Positions 32,681 through 43,325 are shown, counted from the stretch's first letter. The stretch is DNA of 64,000 bases from Variovorax sp. OV329 (GCF_900114785.1 NZ_FOUG01000021.1:1-64000); one strand, 5' to 3'. Program-made: numbers and translations. Notes: a model not told the origin generated them from the sequence alone.

Positions 32681-33541
32681 TCAGGCCAGCGGCGTGACCG
32701 GGAAGATCGCGTTGATCTGCCCGGTGCCCGAGCTGCCGAAGTAGGGGGTGACGATTTCTGCAGGCGCGCTGTATCGGTCCCAGCCCAGCAGGCCCAGCAG
32801 CATCGCAGTGTCGTGCATGTCGCCTTCCCCCCAGCACTTGTCGGCATACATGGGCAGCATGCCGATGAAGCTCTTCCAGTCGCCCTGTTCCCACAGCTGC
32901 ACCACGCGGCGGTCCACCTGTTCCAGGAAGGGGTCGTAGACCTTGTGCATGAACTCCGGCGCGCGGCCGTTGTCGGCGAAGTGGTGAGACAGCGAGCCGC
33001 TGGCGAACACCGCCACCGTGCCGTCGTAGCGCTCCTCGATCGCTCGGCGCACCGCCAGGCCGAAGCGGCCCGACTCCTGCAGGTCGTGCCAGTCGCACCA
33101 GCCGCTGATGCTGATGACCTGGTAGTGCTGGTCCGCGTTCATGTAGCGCATCGGCACCAGCGTGCCGTACTCCAGGTCCAGCGTGGTGTCGCTGTGGGCA
33201 CGGCTCTTCACGCCCATCTCGTTGGCCATGTCGCCGATCAGGTGCCCGAGCGTCGGGTTGCCCGGGTAGGCGTAGGGCATGTTCTTGATGAAGTGCGGCA
33301 GCTCGTTGCTGGTGTAGATGCCTTCGAACTTCGGCCCGCAGTTGATGTGGTATTCGCTGTTGACCTGCCAGTGCACGTCGAAGACCACGATGGTGTCCAC
33401 GCCCAGCGCGCGGCAGCGGCGGTCGATTTCCTTGTGGCCGTTGATGGCCGCGTCGCGGCAGCCGAAGTTCGGGCCGGGGAATTCCGAGAGGTACATCGAC
33501 GGCACATGTGTGATCTTGGCCGCCAGCGCGAGCTTGCCCAT
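32681..33541 (-). CDS. hpaD: 3,4-dihydroxyphenylacetate 2,3-dioxygenase (HpaD)
   Basis: A 286-residue class III (LigB-type) extradiol dioxygenase that opens the ring of homoprotocatechuate. The Fe(II) and acid-base histidines appear in VFDVHWQVNSE and GSLSHHFADNG; the N-terminal ITHVPSMYLSE is family specific. The ATG at 33541 is chosen because upstream residues are repetitive shadow sequence. It follows hpaE by two bases. Confidence 0.95.
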   Translation of the reverse strand: MGKLALAAKITHVPSMYLSEFPGPNFGCRDAAINGHKEIDRRCRALGVDTIVVFDVHWQVNSEYHINCGPKFEGIYTSNELPHFIKNMPYAYPGNPTLGHLIGDMANEMGVKSRAHSDTTLDLEYGTLVPMRYMNADQHYQVISISGWCDWHDLQESGRFGLAVRRAIEERYDGTVAVFASGSLSHHFADNGRAPEFMHKVYDPFLEQVDRRVVQLWEQGDWKSFIGMLPMYADKCWGEGDMHDTAMLLGLLGWDRYSAPAEIVTPYFGSSGTGQINAIFPVTPLA

Positions 33542-33543
33542 GG

Positions 33544-35004
33544 TCAGACTCCCCAATGCGGAATGTGGTGCGAACCCAGCGAGACCGCCACGTTCTTCGG
33601 CTCGCAGAAGACCTCGTAGCTCCAGGTGCCGCCTTCGCGCCCCGTGCCGCTGGCCTTGGTGCCGCCGAAGGGCTGGCGCAAGTCTCTTACGTTCTGGCTG
33701 TTGACGAAGCACATGCCCGCCTCGATGGCCGCGGCCACGCGGTGCGCCTTGCCGATGTTCTCGGTCCACACGTAGCTCGACAAGCCGTACTGGATGTCGT
33801 TGGCCAGGCGGATGGCATCGGCTTCGTCCGTGAAGGGAATGAGGCAGGCCACCGGGCCGAAGATCTCGTCCTGCGCGATCTTCATGCGGTTGTCCACGTC
33901 GGCGAAGACGGTGGGCGCCACGTAGTTGCCCTTCTTCACGCGATCGGGGAGCAGGGGCGCCTCCAGGCCGCCGCACAGCAGCGTCGCGCCCTCCTTGGGC
34001 CCCAGCTCGATGTAGCTGCGCACCTTCGCGAGATGGGCCTGCGAGATCATGGGGCCGACGATGGTCTTTTCATCCAGCGGATCGCCCACCGTGATGCGCC
34101 TGGCGCGCTCGGCGAACTTCGCGGCGAAGTCGGCATAGATCGACTTCTGCACCAGGATGCGCGAGCCCGCGGTGCAGCGCTCGCCGTTGTTGCTGAAGAT
34201 CATGAACACGGCGGCGTCCAGCGCACGGTCCAGGTCGGCGTCCTCGAAGATCACGAAGGGGCTCTTGCCGCCCAGCTCCATGCTGAACTTCTTCAGGCCC
34301 GCGCTCTTCACGATGCGGTTGCCGGTGGCGGTGGAGCCGGTGAAGCTGATGGCGCGCACGTCCGGGTGCGCCACCAGAGGCTCGCCGGCGTCGTTGCCGT
34401 AGCCGTGCACCAGGTTCAGCACGCCCGGCGGAATGCCCGCTTCCAGCGCCAGTTCGCCAAGCCGCGCGGCCGTCATGGGCGAGAGCTCGCTCATCTTCAG
34501 CACCGCGGTGTTGCCGAAGGCCAGGCAGGGCGCGACCTTCCACGTCGCGGTCATGAAGGGCACGTTCCACGGCGAGATCAGGGCGCACACGCCCACCGGG
34601 TGGAACAGCGTGTAGTTCAGGTGCGTGGGCGTGGGGTAGGTGTGGCCGTCCACCCGCGTGCACATCTCGGCGAAGTAGTAGAAGTTGTCGGCCGCGCGCG
34701 GCACCAGCTGCTTGCCGGTCTGGGCGATGACCTGGCCGCAGTCGTCGGTCTCGGTCTGCGCGATCTCGGGCACGTTCTTCGCGATGAGATCGCCCAGCTT
34801 GCGGATCAGCCTGGCGCGCTCGGGCGCGGGCAGGCCGGCCCACTTGGGAAAGGCTTCCTTCGCGGCGGCGACCGCGGCATTCACTTCCGTCTCGCCGCCT
34901 GCGGCGACTTCGGCCAGCACGTCCTGCGTGGCGGGGTTGACCGTCTCGAAGTAGTCGCGGCCGGCAACGCGTTGGCCCCCGATGAGGTGATCGATTCTTT
35001 GCAC
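33544..35004 (-). CDS. hpaE: 5-carboxymethyl-2-hydroxymuconate semialdehyde dehydrogenase (HpaE)
   Basis: A 486-residue NAD-dependent aldehyde dehydrogenase. The catalytic Glu lies in MELGGKSPFVIF and Cys in NNGERCTAGSR; the adenine-binding loop is FTGSTATGNRI. The N-terminus MQRIDHLIGGQRVAG and position directly before hpaD identify it as HpaE, which oxidises the ring-opened semialdehyde. No frameshift. Confidence 0.95.
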   Translation of the reverse strand: MQRIDHLIGGQRVAGRDYFETVNPATQDVLAEVAAGGETEVNAAVAAAKEAFPKWAGLPAPERARLIRKLGDLIAKNVPEIAQTETDDCGQVIAQTGKQLVPRAADNFYYFAEMCTRVDGHTYPTPTHLNYTLFHPVGVCALISPWNVPFMTATWKVAPCLAFGNTAVLKMSELSPMTAARLGELALEAGIPPGVLNLVHGYGNDAGEPLVAHPDVRAISFTGSTATGNRIVKSAGLKKFSMELGGKSPFVIFEDADLDRALDAAVFMIFSNNGERCTAGSRILVQKSIYADFAAKFAERARRITVGDPLDEKTIVGPMISQAHLAKVRSYIELGPKEGATLLCGGLEAPLLPDRVKKGNYVAPTVFADVDNRMKIAQDEIFGPVACLIPFTDEADAIRLANDIQYGLSSYVWTENIGKAHRVAAAIEAGMCFVNSQNVRDLRQPFGGTKASGTGREGGTWSYEVFCEPKNVAVSLGSHHIPHWGV

Positions 35005-35031
35005 GAAAAAGCTCCAGTCGTCGTGTTCGGG

Positions 35032-36012
35032 TCAGTCCAGCTTGATGTCGCGCGCCTTGATCAGCGCCTGCCACTTCCTGCGTTCAGCTTCCGTGTAGCG
35101 CGCCATCTCGCTGGCATCGGCCGGGCGGACCTCCCAGCCGGCGTCGTAGAGCCTCTGGCGCACGCCCGCATCGCCCATGGCCTTCTGCAGCTCGGCGCCC
35201 AGTCTGGCCTGCAATTCCTTGGGCGTGGCCGCGGGCGTGACCAGACCCTGCCAGGTGTAGGCCTCGACCTCGGCCAGGCCCAGTTCCTTCGCGGTGGGAA
35301 TGCCCGGCAGCTGCGGCACGCGCTCGGCCGACATGGCCAGCAGCGGCACGACCTTGCCGGCCTTGATGGCGCTCACGCCGCTGGGCAGGTCCAGCATCAT
35401 CAGCGGCACCTGTCCGCCCATCAGGTCCTGCAGCGCCGGCGCGCCGCCCTTGTAGGGCACGTGCAGCAGCGACACGCCCGCCTCGCGCTGGAAGAGTTCC
35501 AGCGCCAGGTGGTGCGGGCTGCCGGTGCCGGGCGTGGCGATGCTGTACTTGCCCGGCGAGGCCTTGAGCGTGGCGAGCAGCGCCTTGGCGTCGGCGATGC
35601 CGGCGTTGGGCGCGGCCGTGATGATCAGCGGCGAGCGGCCCATCATGCCCACCGGCGCGAAGTCCTTCTCGGCGTCGTAGGGCAGCTTCTTGTAGAGCGC
35701 CGGGTTGTAGACGAGCACGCCGTTGTCGGCAGTGAACACCGTGTAGCCGTCGCCCGGCGATCGCGCCACCAGTTCCGAAGCGATGATCGCGCCCGCGCCG
35801 GGGCGGTTGTCCACCAGCACCGGCTGGCTGATCTGCTGCGACACCTGGGCACCCACGGTGCGCGCCAGGAAGTCGGTGCCGCCGCCGGCCGGATAGCCGA
35901 CCACCCAGCGCACCGGCTTGACGGGATAGCTGCCCTGGGCGCTCGCGCCGGCCGATGCGGCCAACGCCAGCGCGAAAGCCGCGATGCGGACGAAATTCTT
36001 GGCGACGATCAT
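35032..36012 (-). CDS. Bug-family (TctC-like) periplasmic substrate-binding protein
   Basis: A 326-residue binding protein with a Sec signal peptide ending GASAQ. YPAGGGTDFL and NRPGAGAIIA are the conserved Bug ligand loops. It is inserted between hpaG2 and hpaE, 28 bases before the latter in the transcript, so it is regulated with the pathway. Together with the one at 29565 it gives two binding proteins but no cognate permease; they may share a TctAB elsewhere or act as sensors. It is not closely similar to the other one in the window. Confidence 0.9.
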   Translation of the reverse strand: MIVAKNFVRIAAFALALAASAGASAQGSYPVKPVRWVVGYPAGGGTDFLARTVGAQVSQQISQPVLVDNRPGAGAIIASELVARSPGDGYTVFTADNGVLVYNPALYKKLPYDAEKDFAPVGMMGRSPLIITAAPNAGIADAKALLATLKASPGKYSIATPGTGSPHHLALELFQREAGVSLLHVPYKGGAPALQDLMGGQVPLMMLDLPSGVSAIKAGKVVPLLAMSAERVPQLPGIPTAKELGLAEVEAYTWQGLVTPAATPKELQARLGAELQKAMGDAGVRQRLYDAGWEVRPADASEMARYTEAERRKWQALIKARDIKLD

Positions 36013-36082
36013 CTCGTGTTGTCTCCTGCGAAGTGCACTGCCCGTCCGGCAGCGGGACGGCGCGCCTCGGAGGCGCGCCCGT

Positions 36083-36853
36083 TCAGGCAGCGGCGATGGT
36101 GTTGACCAGTGCGCCTATGCCCTCGATCTCGGTCACGACCACGTCGCCCGGCTGGCAATCGACCACGCCATCGGGCGTGCCCGTCAGGATCAGGTCGCCG
36201 GGCGACAGGGTCATGAAGCGGCTGAAGTACTCGATGAGGAAGGGCGCGTCGAAGATCATGTCTCGCGTGCTGCCCTGCTGCGTCAGCTTGCCGTTGACGG
36301 TGGTGCGCAACGCCAGCGCCATCGGGTCGGCCACGTCCTTCGCGTCGACGAACCAGGGGCCCAGCGGCGTGCAGGTGTCGCGGTTCTTCACGCGCAGGTT
36401 GGGGCGGTACCAGTTCTCCAGGTAGTCGCGGATCGCGTAGTCGTTGGCCACGGTGTAGCCGCCGATGAAGTCGTAGGCGTCGTCTCGCCTGACCTTGCGC
36501 GCGGTCCTGCCGACCACGATGGCCAGCTCGCATTCGTAATGCATGAACTGCACGCCGGCCGGGCGGCGGGTGAGCTGGCGGTGGCCGATGAGCGCGGCCT
36601 GGCCCTTCACGAACACCAGCGGTTCTTCCGGCGCCTTGAATTCCAGCTCCTTCGCATGGTCGGCGTAGTTCAGGCCCAGGGCGAGGATGGTGCGCGGCCT
36701 CGGCGTGGGCGCGAGCGGTGGCAGCCAATTCAACATGTCCTGCGGCACGATGCGGCCGTCGTCCAGGCGCACCGCTGCATCCGCTTGGCCCTGGTACTCA
36801 TGCGCGACACCGTGCTGCTCGCGGCCTTCGAAGATGACGCGGGCGTGCTTCAT
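36083..36853 (-). CDS. hpaG2: HpaG C-terminal-type subunit: isomerase/decarboxylase (HpaG2)
   Basis: A 256-residue fumarylacetoacetate-hydrolase-fold protein. Metal ligands sit in MHYECELAIVVG (two Glu) and IGGYTVANDYAIRD (Asp). LNYADHAKELEF is the lid motif. Together with HpaG1 it performs decarboxylation and isomerisation of 5-oxopent-3-ene-1,2,5-tricarboxylate. In E. coli both halves are fused in one HpaG; here they are separate genes with a 4-base ATGA overlap (36850-36853). Confidence 0.92.
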   Translation of the reverse strand: MKHARVIFEGREQHGVAHEYQGQADAAVRLDDGRIVPQDMLNWLPPLAPTPRPRTILALGLNYADHAKELEFKAPEEPLVFVKGQAALIGHRQLTRRPAGVQFMHYECELAIVVGRTARKVRRDDAYDFIGGYTVANDYAIRDYLENWYRPNLRVKNRDTCTPLGPWFVDAKDVADPMALALRTTVNGKLTQQGSTRDMIFDAPFLIEYFSRFMTLSPGDLILTGTPDGVVDCQPGDVVVTEIEGIGALVNTIAAA

Positions 36854-37476
36854 GCGGCCTCCTTCACCAGCGTGTTGGCGAGGGTGGCGAAACCCGGCGC
36901 CGAGATCTCGATGCGCTGTCCCGCGCGGCCCAGCGGGCGGCCCAGGTCGCAGCCGAGCATCAGCACGTCGCCGGGTGCGAGCGTCATGAATTCGGTGACG
37001 TCGGCCAGGAGGCGCGCGGCCGGGCGCTGCAGTTGGGAGAAGTCGATGGACTGCCTCAGCTCGCCATCGACGCGTACCTCGACGCGGATCGCGGCCGGGT
37101 CCGGCACGTCTGCCGCATCGCGCACCGCGGGGCCGATGCCGAGAAAGCCGTCCAGGCATTTGAACTTGACGGGCGGGCGGAAGAAGCTCGAATGCGGCAC
37201 CGAGAGATCGTTCATCAGCACGTAGCTGGCGACCTTGCCGCCTTCGCCGACGACCATGCCTACGCTCGCGCCTATCTCCACTTCAGGTACGTTGGCAGGC
37301 ACTGCGATCTCGCTGTCGTGCGCGCTCCAGGTGTTGGCCGTCTTCACGTAGAGCACCGGCGCATTGGGCGGTGCCTTGTAGGGCGGCTGCGTCATCTGCG
37401 GCGCCAGCGCCTTCAGTTCGGCGCGGAAATTCAGCAGGGTCCCGTACACCGTGCCGGCGGGAATGAAGTGCGTCAT
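36850..37476 (-). CDS. hpaG1: HpaG N-terminal-type subunit (HpaG1)
   Basis: A 208-residue protein of the same fold, corresponding to the N-terminal half of E. coli HpaG. PPNAPVLYVKTANTWSAHDS and VPEVEIGASVGMVVGE contain the family motifs. Its ATG overlaps the hpaR stop (37473-37476) and its stop overlaps the hpaG2 start, so all three are translationally coupled. It probably forms a heteromeric enzyme with HpaG2. Confidence 0.92.
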   Translation of the reverse strand: MTHFIPAGTVYGTLLNFRAELKALAPQMTQPPYKAPPNAPVLYVKTANTWSAHDSEIAVPANVPEVEIGASVGMVVGEGGKVASYVLMNDLSVPHSSFFRPPVKFKCLDGFLGIGPAVRDAADVPDPAAIRVEVRVDGELRQSIDFSQLQRPAARLLADVTEFMTLAPGDVLMLGCDLGRPLGRAGQRIEISAPGFATLANTLVKEAA

Positions 37477-37910
37477 GCCGAAGGTTGCTCCAGGGCGATG
37501 AGTTCGTCGAGCAGTTCATAGAGCTGCTTGAGCTTGGCCTTGCCCAGCGATTTCTCCATGAACTCGTAGTGGGCCTCGATGCTGGTGGACAGGCGCTTGA
37601 CCAGCTTCATGCCCTGCGGCGTCGCTTCCACCACGGTGCGGCGCTGGTCCTCGGGATCGCGCGATCGGGTGAGGAGCCCGTCACGTTCCATGCGGGCCAG
37701 CACGCCGGTGAGGCTGGGGCCGAGGATGAAGGCTTCGCGCGCCACCCGGCCCACTTCCACCGCGCCGTGCTCGCCCAGCACCCGCAGCACGCGCCACTGC
37801 TGGTCGGACAGCTGGTGCTCGCGCAGGCTCGGCCGGGTGTGGCCCATCACGGCTTCGCGCGCCTGCAAGAGCAGGCGAGGCAGGTTGCGGTGGGTGAAGG
37901 CGGTGCCCAT
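37473..37910 (-). CDS. hpaR: Homoprotocatechuate degradation operon regulator HpaR (MarR family)
   Basis: A 145-residue winged-helix repressor. NLPRLLLQAREAVMG is the N-terminal HpaR signature, VGRVAREAFILGPSLTGVLARM the recognition helix, and DPEDQRRTVVEATPQG the wing. It is the first gene of the operon, overlapping hpaG1 by four bases, whereas in E. coli it is a separate gene. Upstream lies an AT-rich palindrome that overlaps the likely -10. Probably relieved by 4-hydroxyphenylacetate or homoprotocatechuate, as for the family. Confidence 0.93.
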   Translation of the reverse strand: MGTAFTHRNLPRLLLQAREAVMGHTRPSLREHQLSDQQWRVLRVLGEHGAVEVGRVAREAFILGPSLTGVLARMERDGLLTRSRDPEDQRRTVVEATPQGMKLVKRLSTSIEAHYEFMEKSLGKAKLKQLYELLDELIALEQPSA

Positions 37911-37936
37911 GTCTTGTCTGTTGCGATTCGAATTAC

Positions 37937-37971
37937 TTAATATATTAAATGTTTTGCCGCCGGGCACGCAA
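37937..37971 (-). promoter_or_regulatory. hpa operon promoter with HpaR operator
   Basis: The perfect palindrome TTAATATATTAA (37937-37948) stands out in a GC-rich region. On the minus strand TTGCGT (37971-37966) and TTAATA (37948-37943) are 17 bases apart and form a plausible promoter with a leader of about 26 bases to hpaR. The palindrome overlaps the -10, so bound HpaR would block RNA polymerase. Confidence 0.6.
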
Positions 37972-38018
37972 GCGGTGCAAACCCGCGGGGCCTTGCCGCC
38001 CTGCCTACACTTGGCAAC

Positions 38019-39413
<1,395 letters not shown>

Positions 39414-39442
39414 CACGGCGACGCGGCGACAATAGAGGGGTT

Positions 39443-39871
39443 ATGAACTTTCGAAGACTCCTCGTTCCGGCCGCCGGTGCGATCCTCATCGTCGCGGCCT
39501 ACCGCTCCTTCGGCTGGCCGGGCGTGGCCCTGGTCTCGGGTGCGCTGGTGCTGTACCTGCTGCTGCATTTCAACCGCACGATGGCCGTGCTGCGGCGCGC
39601 TGCGGACCGCCCCATCGGCACCGTCGCCAGCGCGGTGATGCTCAACGCCAAGCTGCGCAAGGGCGTGAACCTGCTGCACGTGATCGCGATGACCCGCGGC
39701 CTGGGAGAACTGCGCTCGCCCAAGGACGAACAGCCCGAGCTGTACCGCTGGAGCGATGCGGGCGGCTCCTATGTCGATGCCGAGTTCCATAACGGCAAGC
39801 TCAAGAGCTGGACACTGACGCGCCCGGACGCGCAGGAGCCCGCCGAACCCGCCGACGCCGGTCCGGTCTAG
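39443..39871 (+). CDS. Small membrane protein of unknown function
   Basis: A 142-residue protein with two N-terminal hydrophobic spans (about residues 8-24 and 26-42), then a cytoplasmic part with AVMLNAKLRKGVNLLHVI and a small beta-like end. No domain recognised; similar proteins follow radA in related bacteria. GAGGGG lies seven bases before the ATG. Its stop overlaps the convergent MFS gene by four bases. Function unknown. Confidence 0.75.
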   Translation: MNFRRLLVPAAGAILIVAAYRSFGWPGVALVSGALVLYLLLHFNRTMAVLRRAADRPIGTVASAVMLNAKLRKGVNLLHVIAMTRGLGELRSPKDEQPELYRWSDAGGSYVDAEFHNGKLKSWTLTRPDAQEPAEPADAGPV

Positions 39872-41064
39872 TTCGCCGCCTTCGCCAGCGCGCGCGGCGT
39901 GCCGTCCAGCGCCAGGTAGGTCGCCAGGGCCAGCAGCGGCAGCAGGGCACCTGCCGTCGCCACCGCCCACCAGCCCTGGTGGAACAGCAGGCCAGCCACC
40001 GACGAGCCAATGGCGCCGCCGATGAAGAAGGTGCCCATGTAGACGCTGTTGGCCCGGTTGCGCGCCACCGGGTCCAGGCTCAGCACCTCGCGCTGGCCGA
40101 TCACGTGGTTGGCCTGCACGCCGGCATCCACCAGCACCGCAGCCACCAGCAGCAGCCACAGTGGTCCGCCTGCTGCGGTCGCGCCGAAAGAAACGGCGCT
40201 CACGCACATGGCGATGACCGTGATGGCGCGCGTGTGGCCGTGGTCCGCCAGCTTGCCGGCCCAGGGCGCCACGAAAGCACCGCCGGCGCCGGCGAGTGCG
40301 AACCAGGCCAGGCCGTGCTGCGTCATGCCGCGCTCCAGCAGCAGCCAGGGCACGGCCGTCCAGAACAGGCTGAAGGTGCCGAACATCGCGGCCTGCGAAA
40401 GCGCCCGCTTGCGCAGGGGGCGGTGCGTGGCAAAGAGGCGCAGCATCGAGCCGACCAGTTCGCGGTAGGGCGCATGCACGCCCGGATGCAGCGGCGGCAG
40501 CCGGCGCCACACCACCGCCAGCATCATCACCGTGAGCACTGCGGCGGCCGCGAACACGCTGCGCCAGCCGGCCAGCCCCGCCACCGTGCTGGACACAGGC
40601 CGCGCCAGCAGGATGCCCAGCAGCAGCCCGCCGGTCATCTTGCCGATCACCTGCCCGCGCCGCTCGGGCGGTGCCATGTGTGCAGCCAGCGGCACCAGCA
40701 TCTGCACCGCGCAGGCGCCGATGCCCACCAGCAGGCAGGCCAGGAGGAAGCTGTGCTGCGTGGGCGCGGCCGCGGCCAGGCACAGGGCCAGCGCGGCGCA
40801 GCCCATGGTGCCCAGCACCAGGCGCTTGTTCTCCACGATGTCGCCCAGCGGCGTGAGCAGGAACAGGCCCACGCAGTAGCCCAGCTGCGCCAGCGTGACC
40901 ACCAGGCCGGCCGCCTGCGGGCTCAGGCCCAGCTCGGCGCCGATGGGCGCGCTCAGCGGCTGTGCGAAATAGAGGCTGGCCACCAGCAGGCCGCAGGTGG
41001 CGGCCAGCAGCGTCAGCAAGGCGGGGCTGAGCTGCGGGACGGTGTTCTTGTTCGCTGTCGACAT
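39868..41064 (-). CDS. MFS transporter (YnfM/arabinose-efflux-like)
   Basis: A 398-residue major-facilitator protein with twelve spans. The A-like motif appears in LLTPLGDIVENKRLVLG after the second span; a central loop follows span six. No signal for substrate. It resembles proton-driven efflux pumps of the YnfM/AraJ group. A short inverted repeat (GAAG-GAA-CTTC) covers the ribosome-binding region before the ATG at 41064. Faces rdgC in the same direction with a 135-base gap without other features. Confidence 0.88.
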   Translation of the reverse strand: MSTANKNTVPQLSPALLTLLAATCGLLVASLYFAQPLSAPIGAELGLSPQAAGLVVTLAQLGYCVGLFLLTPLGDIVENKRLVLGTMGCAALALCLAAAAPTQHSFLLACLLVGIGACAVQMLVPLAAHMAPPERRGQVIGKMTGGLLLGILLARPVSSTVAGLAGWRSVFAAAAVLTVMMLAVVWRRLPPLHPGVHAPYRELVGSMLRLFATHRPLRKRALSQAAMFGTFSLFWTAVPWLLLERGMTQHGLAWFALAGAGGAFVAPWAGKLADHGHTRAITVIAMCVSAVSFGATAAGGPLWLLLVAAVLVDAGVQANHVIGQREVLSLDPVARNRANSVYMGTFFIGGAIGSSVAGLLFHQGWWAVATAGALLPLLALATYLALDGTPRALAKAAN

Positions 41065-41199
41065 GAAGTTCCTTCATGCCGCGCCCGCTCGCCGTGGGCG
41101 CAGTCGGGTGCGCGGCGCTGCGGATTGTCGCGGCGCGACCCAATCACCCGCGCCGGCACGGTCAATGCGGCTGTGCCAGCGCCTGCCGGGCGGCGGCGA

Positions 41200-42195
41200 T
41201 CAGAAGGGCGCTTCTTCCTCTTGCGGCGCGGCCACGGCGGGCGCACCGGCCGTGGGCGCCGCCTGGGCCGGCATCACGTCCGCGGCGGCTGCGCCAATCT
41301 CCATCTCGCCGCCCAGCGCGTCGATCAGCGCCGGGATCAGCTGGCCCAACTCGCCGGTGGCGATGGCCACGTCGGCGTCGAAGTCGTCTTCCTTCTTGTC
41401 GCCGGGCGCGGCCTCGTCCGTGCCCTCGAGGAACACCAGCTTGCGCAGCTGCAGGCCCTCGGTCAGCTCGAAGCTGACGCGGTCGTCCCAGGTCATGGCC
41501 AGGCGGGTGGCACGCTTGCCGCTCTCGATGTGCTGGCGCACCTCGTCGATGTCCAGCGCGTGCTTGGCATAGCGCACCACGGCCTTCGACTCGTCGGTGG
41601 CCTTGAGCTCGCACTCGCGGTCGACGCTGAACTCGGCTGGGGGCTCCTGCGTGTGCAGCCAGCCCGACATGGCGGCGGCCGGCTCGATCTTCGTGTTGAT
41701 CAGGCTCACGCCGAAGCCGGGCAGCGCCTGCACCAGGCTGCTCACGATCTCGTCGGCGCGCGCCGCGTTGGCGGCGTTCACCACCAGGCGGCGGTGCTCG
41801 CGGTCGACCCAGACGGTGACGCGCGCGTGGCGGCTGAAGGCCATGGGCAACAACTCGCGGGCGATGTCTTCCTTGAGTTCCTTCTGTTCCTTCTTGCCGG
41901 GCTTGCGGCCCTCGGTGGCCTCGATGTGGGCCAGGCGCTCCTCCAGCTTGCGGCGCACCACCGAGCCGGGCAGGGACTTGGCCTCGATCATGAATTCGAG
42001 CAGCCACTGGCCGCCCACCGATTCGAGCAGCGGGCCATGCTCCTCGCCGCGGGGCGGTACCCAGCCGACGGACTTTTCCTGGCTGGCGCCGCAGGGCACG
42101 AAGCGCTGGGCCTGCAGCGCCTCCTCGGCGGCGGCCAATTCCTGCGACCAGGTGGGTTCGATGCGATAGACGATGACGTTCTTGAAGACGGACAC
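41200..42195 (-). CDS. rdgC: Recombination-associated protein RdgC
   Basis: A 331-residue DNA-binding protein that forms a ring dimer around duplex DNA and limits RecA. The N-terminus (x)SVFKNVIVYRI is the family start; the GTG at 42195 has AAGGGA seven bases upstream. WLLEFMIEAKSLPGSVVRRKL and WVDREHRRLVVNA match the family core. The C-terminal 30 residues are an Ala/Pro/Glu tail that looks disordered. No decay. Confidence 0.93.
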   Translation of the reverse strand: MSVFKNVIVYRIEPTWSQELAAAEEALQAQRFVPCGASQEKSVGWVPPRGEEHGPLLESVGGQWLLEFMIEAKSLPGSVVRRKLEERLAHIEATEGRKPGKKEQKELKEDIARELLPMAFSRHARVTVWVDREHRRLVVNAANAARADEIVSSLVQALPGFGVSLINTKIEPAAAMSGWLHTQEPPAEFSVDRECELKATDESKAVVRYAKHALDIDEVRQHIESGKRATRLAMTWDDRVSFELTEGLQLRKLVFLEGTDEAAPGDKKEDDFDADVAIATGELGQLIPALIDALGGEMEIGAAAADVMPAQAAPTAGAPAVAAPQEEEAPF

Positions 42196-42378
42196 GGATT
42201 CCCTTTGACTAGCGAGATGGCGAGCCGGCGGCATGGCGGCGACTCACTGGCGGATGGACGGACGGATGAAACTGGCGAGACAGACCGCCATTGTCACAGC
42301 CCGGCGCCCCGGGACGCGTCAGGCGCGCGACCGGTAAAATCTGCGCCTTTGCGTTTTCCCCCACCCCAAGGACAAGAC

Positions 42379-43314
42379 ATGAGCGCGCTTCCCTCGATGG
42401 CCGACCGCGACGGCAAGATCTGGATGGACGGTGAACTCGTGGAATGGCGCGACGCCAAGATCCACGTGCTGAGCCACACGCTGCACTACGGCTGCGGTGC
42501 CTTCGAAGGCGTGCGCGCCTACGACACCAAGGACGGCACGGCCATCTTCCGCCTGGAAGAGCACACCGACCGCCTCTTCAACAGCGCCAAGATCCTGCGC
42601 ATGAAGATCCCCTTCAGCAAGGAACAGCTGAACGAGGCCCAGAAGGCCGTGGTGCGCGAGAACAAGCTCGAGAGCTGCTACCTGCGCCCGCTGGTGTGGA
42701 TCGGCTCCGAGAAGCTGGGCGTGAGCCCCAAGGGAAACACCATCCACGCGATGGTTGCCGCGTGGCCCTGGGGTGCCTACCTGGGCGAAGAGGGCATGAA
42801 GCGCGGCATCCGCGTGAAAACCTCCAGCTACACCCGCCACCACGTCAACATCACCATGACGCAGGCCAAGGCGGTGAGCAACTACAGCAACTCCATCCTG
42901 GCCAACATGGAAGCCACGGAAGACGGCTACGACGAGGCCCTGCTGCTGGACGCCACCGGCTTCGTGTCCGAAGGCGCGGGCGAGAACGTCTTCGTCATCA
43001 AGGACGGCGTGGTCTACACCCCCGACCTGTCGGCCGGCGCGCTCAACGGCATCACCCGCAACACGGTGCTGCACATCTGCGAGGACCTGGGCATCAAGCT
43101 GGTCCAGAAGCGCATCACCCGCGACGAGATCTACATCGCCGACGAGGCTTTCTTCACCGGCACCGCCGCCGAAGTCACGCCCATCCGCGAACTCGACCGC
43201 ATCGAGATCGGTGCCGGCTCGCGCGGCCCGATCACCGAGAAGATCCAGAGCGCCTTCTTCGACATCGTGAACGGCCGCAATCCCAAGTACGCCAAGTGGC
43301 TCAGCAAGGTCTGA
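42379..43314 (+). CDS. ilvE: Branched-chain amino acid aminotransferase IlvE
   Basis: A 311-residue fold-type IV PLP enzyme that makes Leu, Ile and Val. The PLP Lys is in ITMTQAKAVSNYSNSIL; the conserved FEGVRAY motif is near residue 40, and SEGAGENVFVI and FFTGTAAEVTPI complete the class IV signature. The ATG at 42379 gives MSALPSMADRDGKIWMDGE. It is followed after 11 bases by a small zinc-finger gene, a linkage widespread in beta-proteobacteria. Confidence 0.95.
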   Translation: MSALPSMADRDGKIWMDGELVEWRDAKIHVLSHTLHYGCGAFEGVRAYDTKDGTAIFRLEEHTDRLFNSAKILRMKIPFSKEQLNEAQKAVVRENKLESCYLRPLVWIGSEKLGVSPKGNTIHAMVAAWPWGAYLGEEGMKRGIRVKTSSYTRHHVNITMTQAKAVSNYSNSILANMEATEDGYDEALLLDATGFVSEGAGENVFVIKDGVVYTPDLSAGALNGITRNTVLHICEDLGIKLVQKRITRDEIYIADEAFFTGTAAEVTPIRELDRIEIGAGSRGPITEKIQSAFFDIVNGRNPKYAKWLSKV

Positions 43315-43325
43315 GCAATAACAAC

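Noticed and set aside
33556..36105. An 849-codon plus-strand open frame across hpaE and a Bug gene
   Set aside because: It crosses two well-supported minus-strand genes and has repetitive His/Ala/Arg composition.
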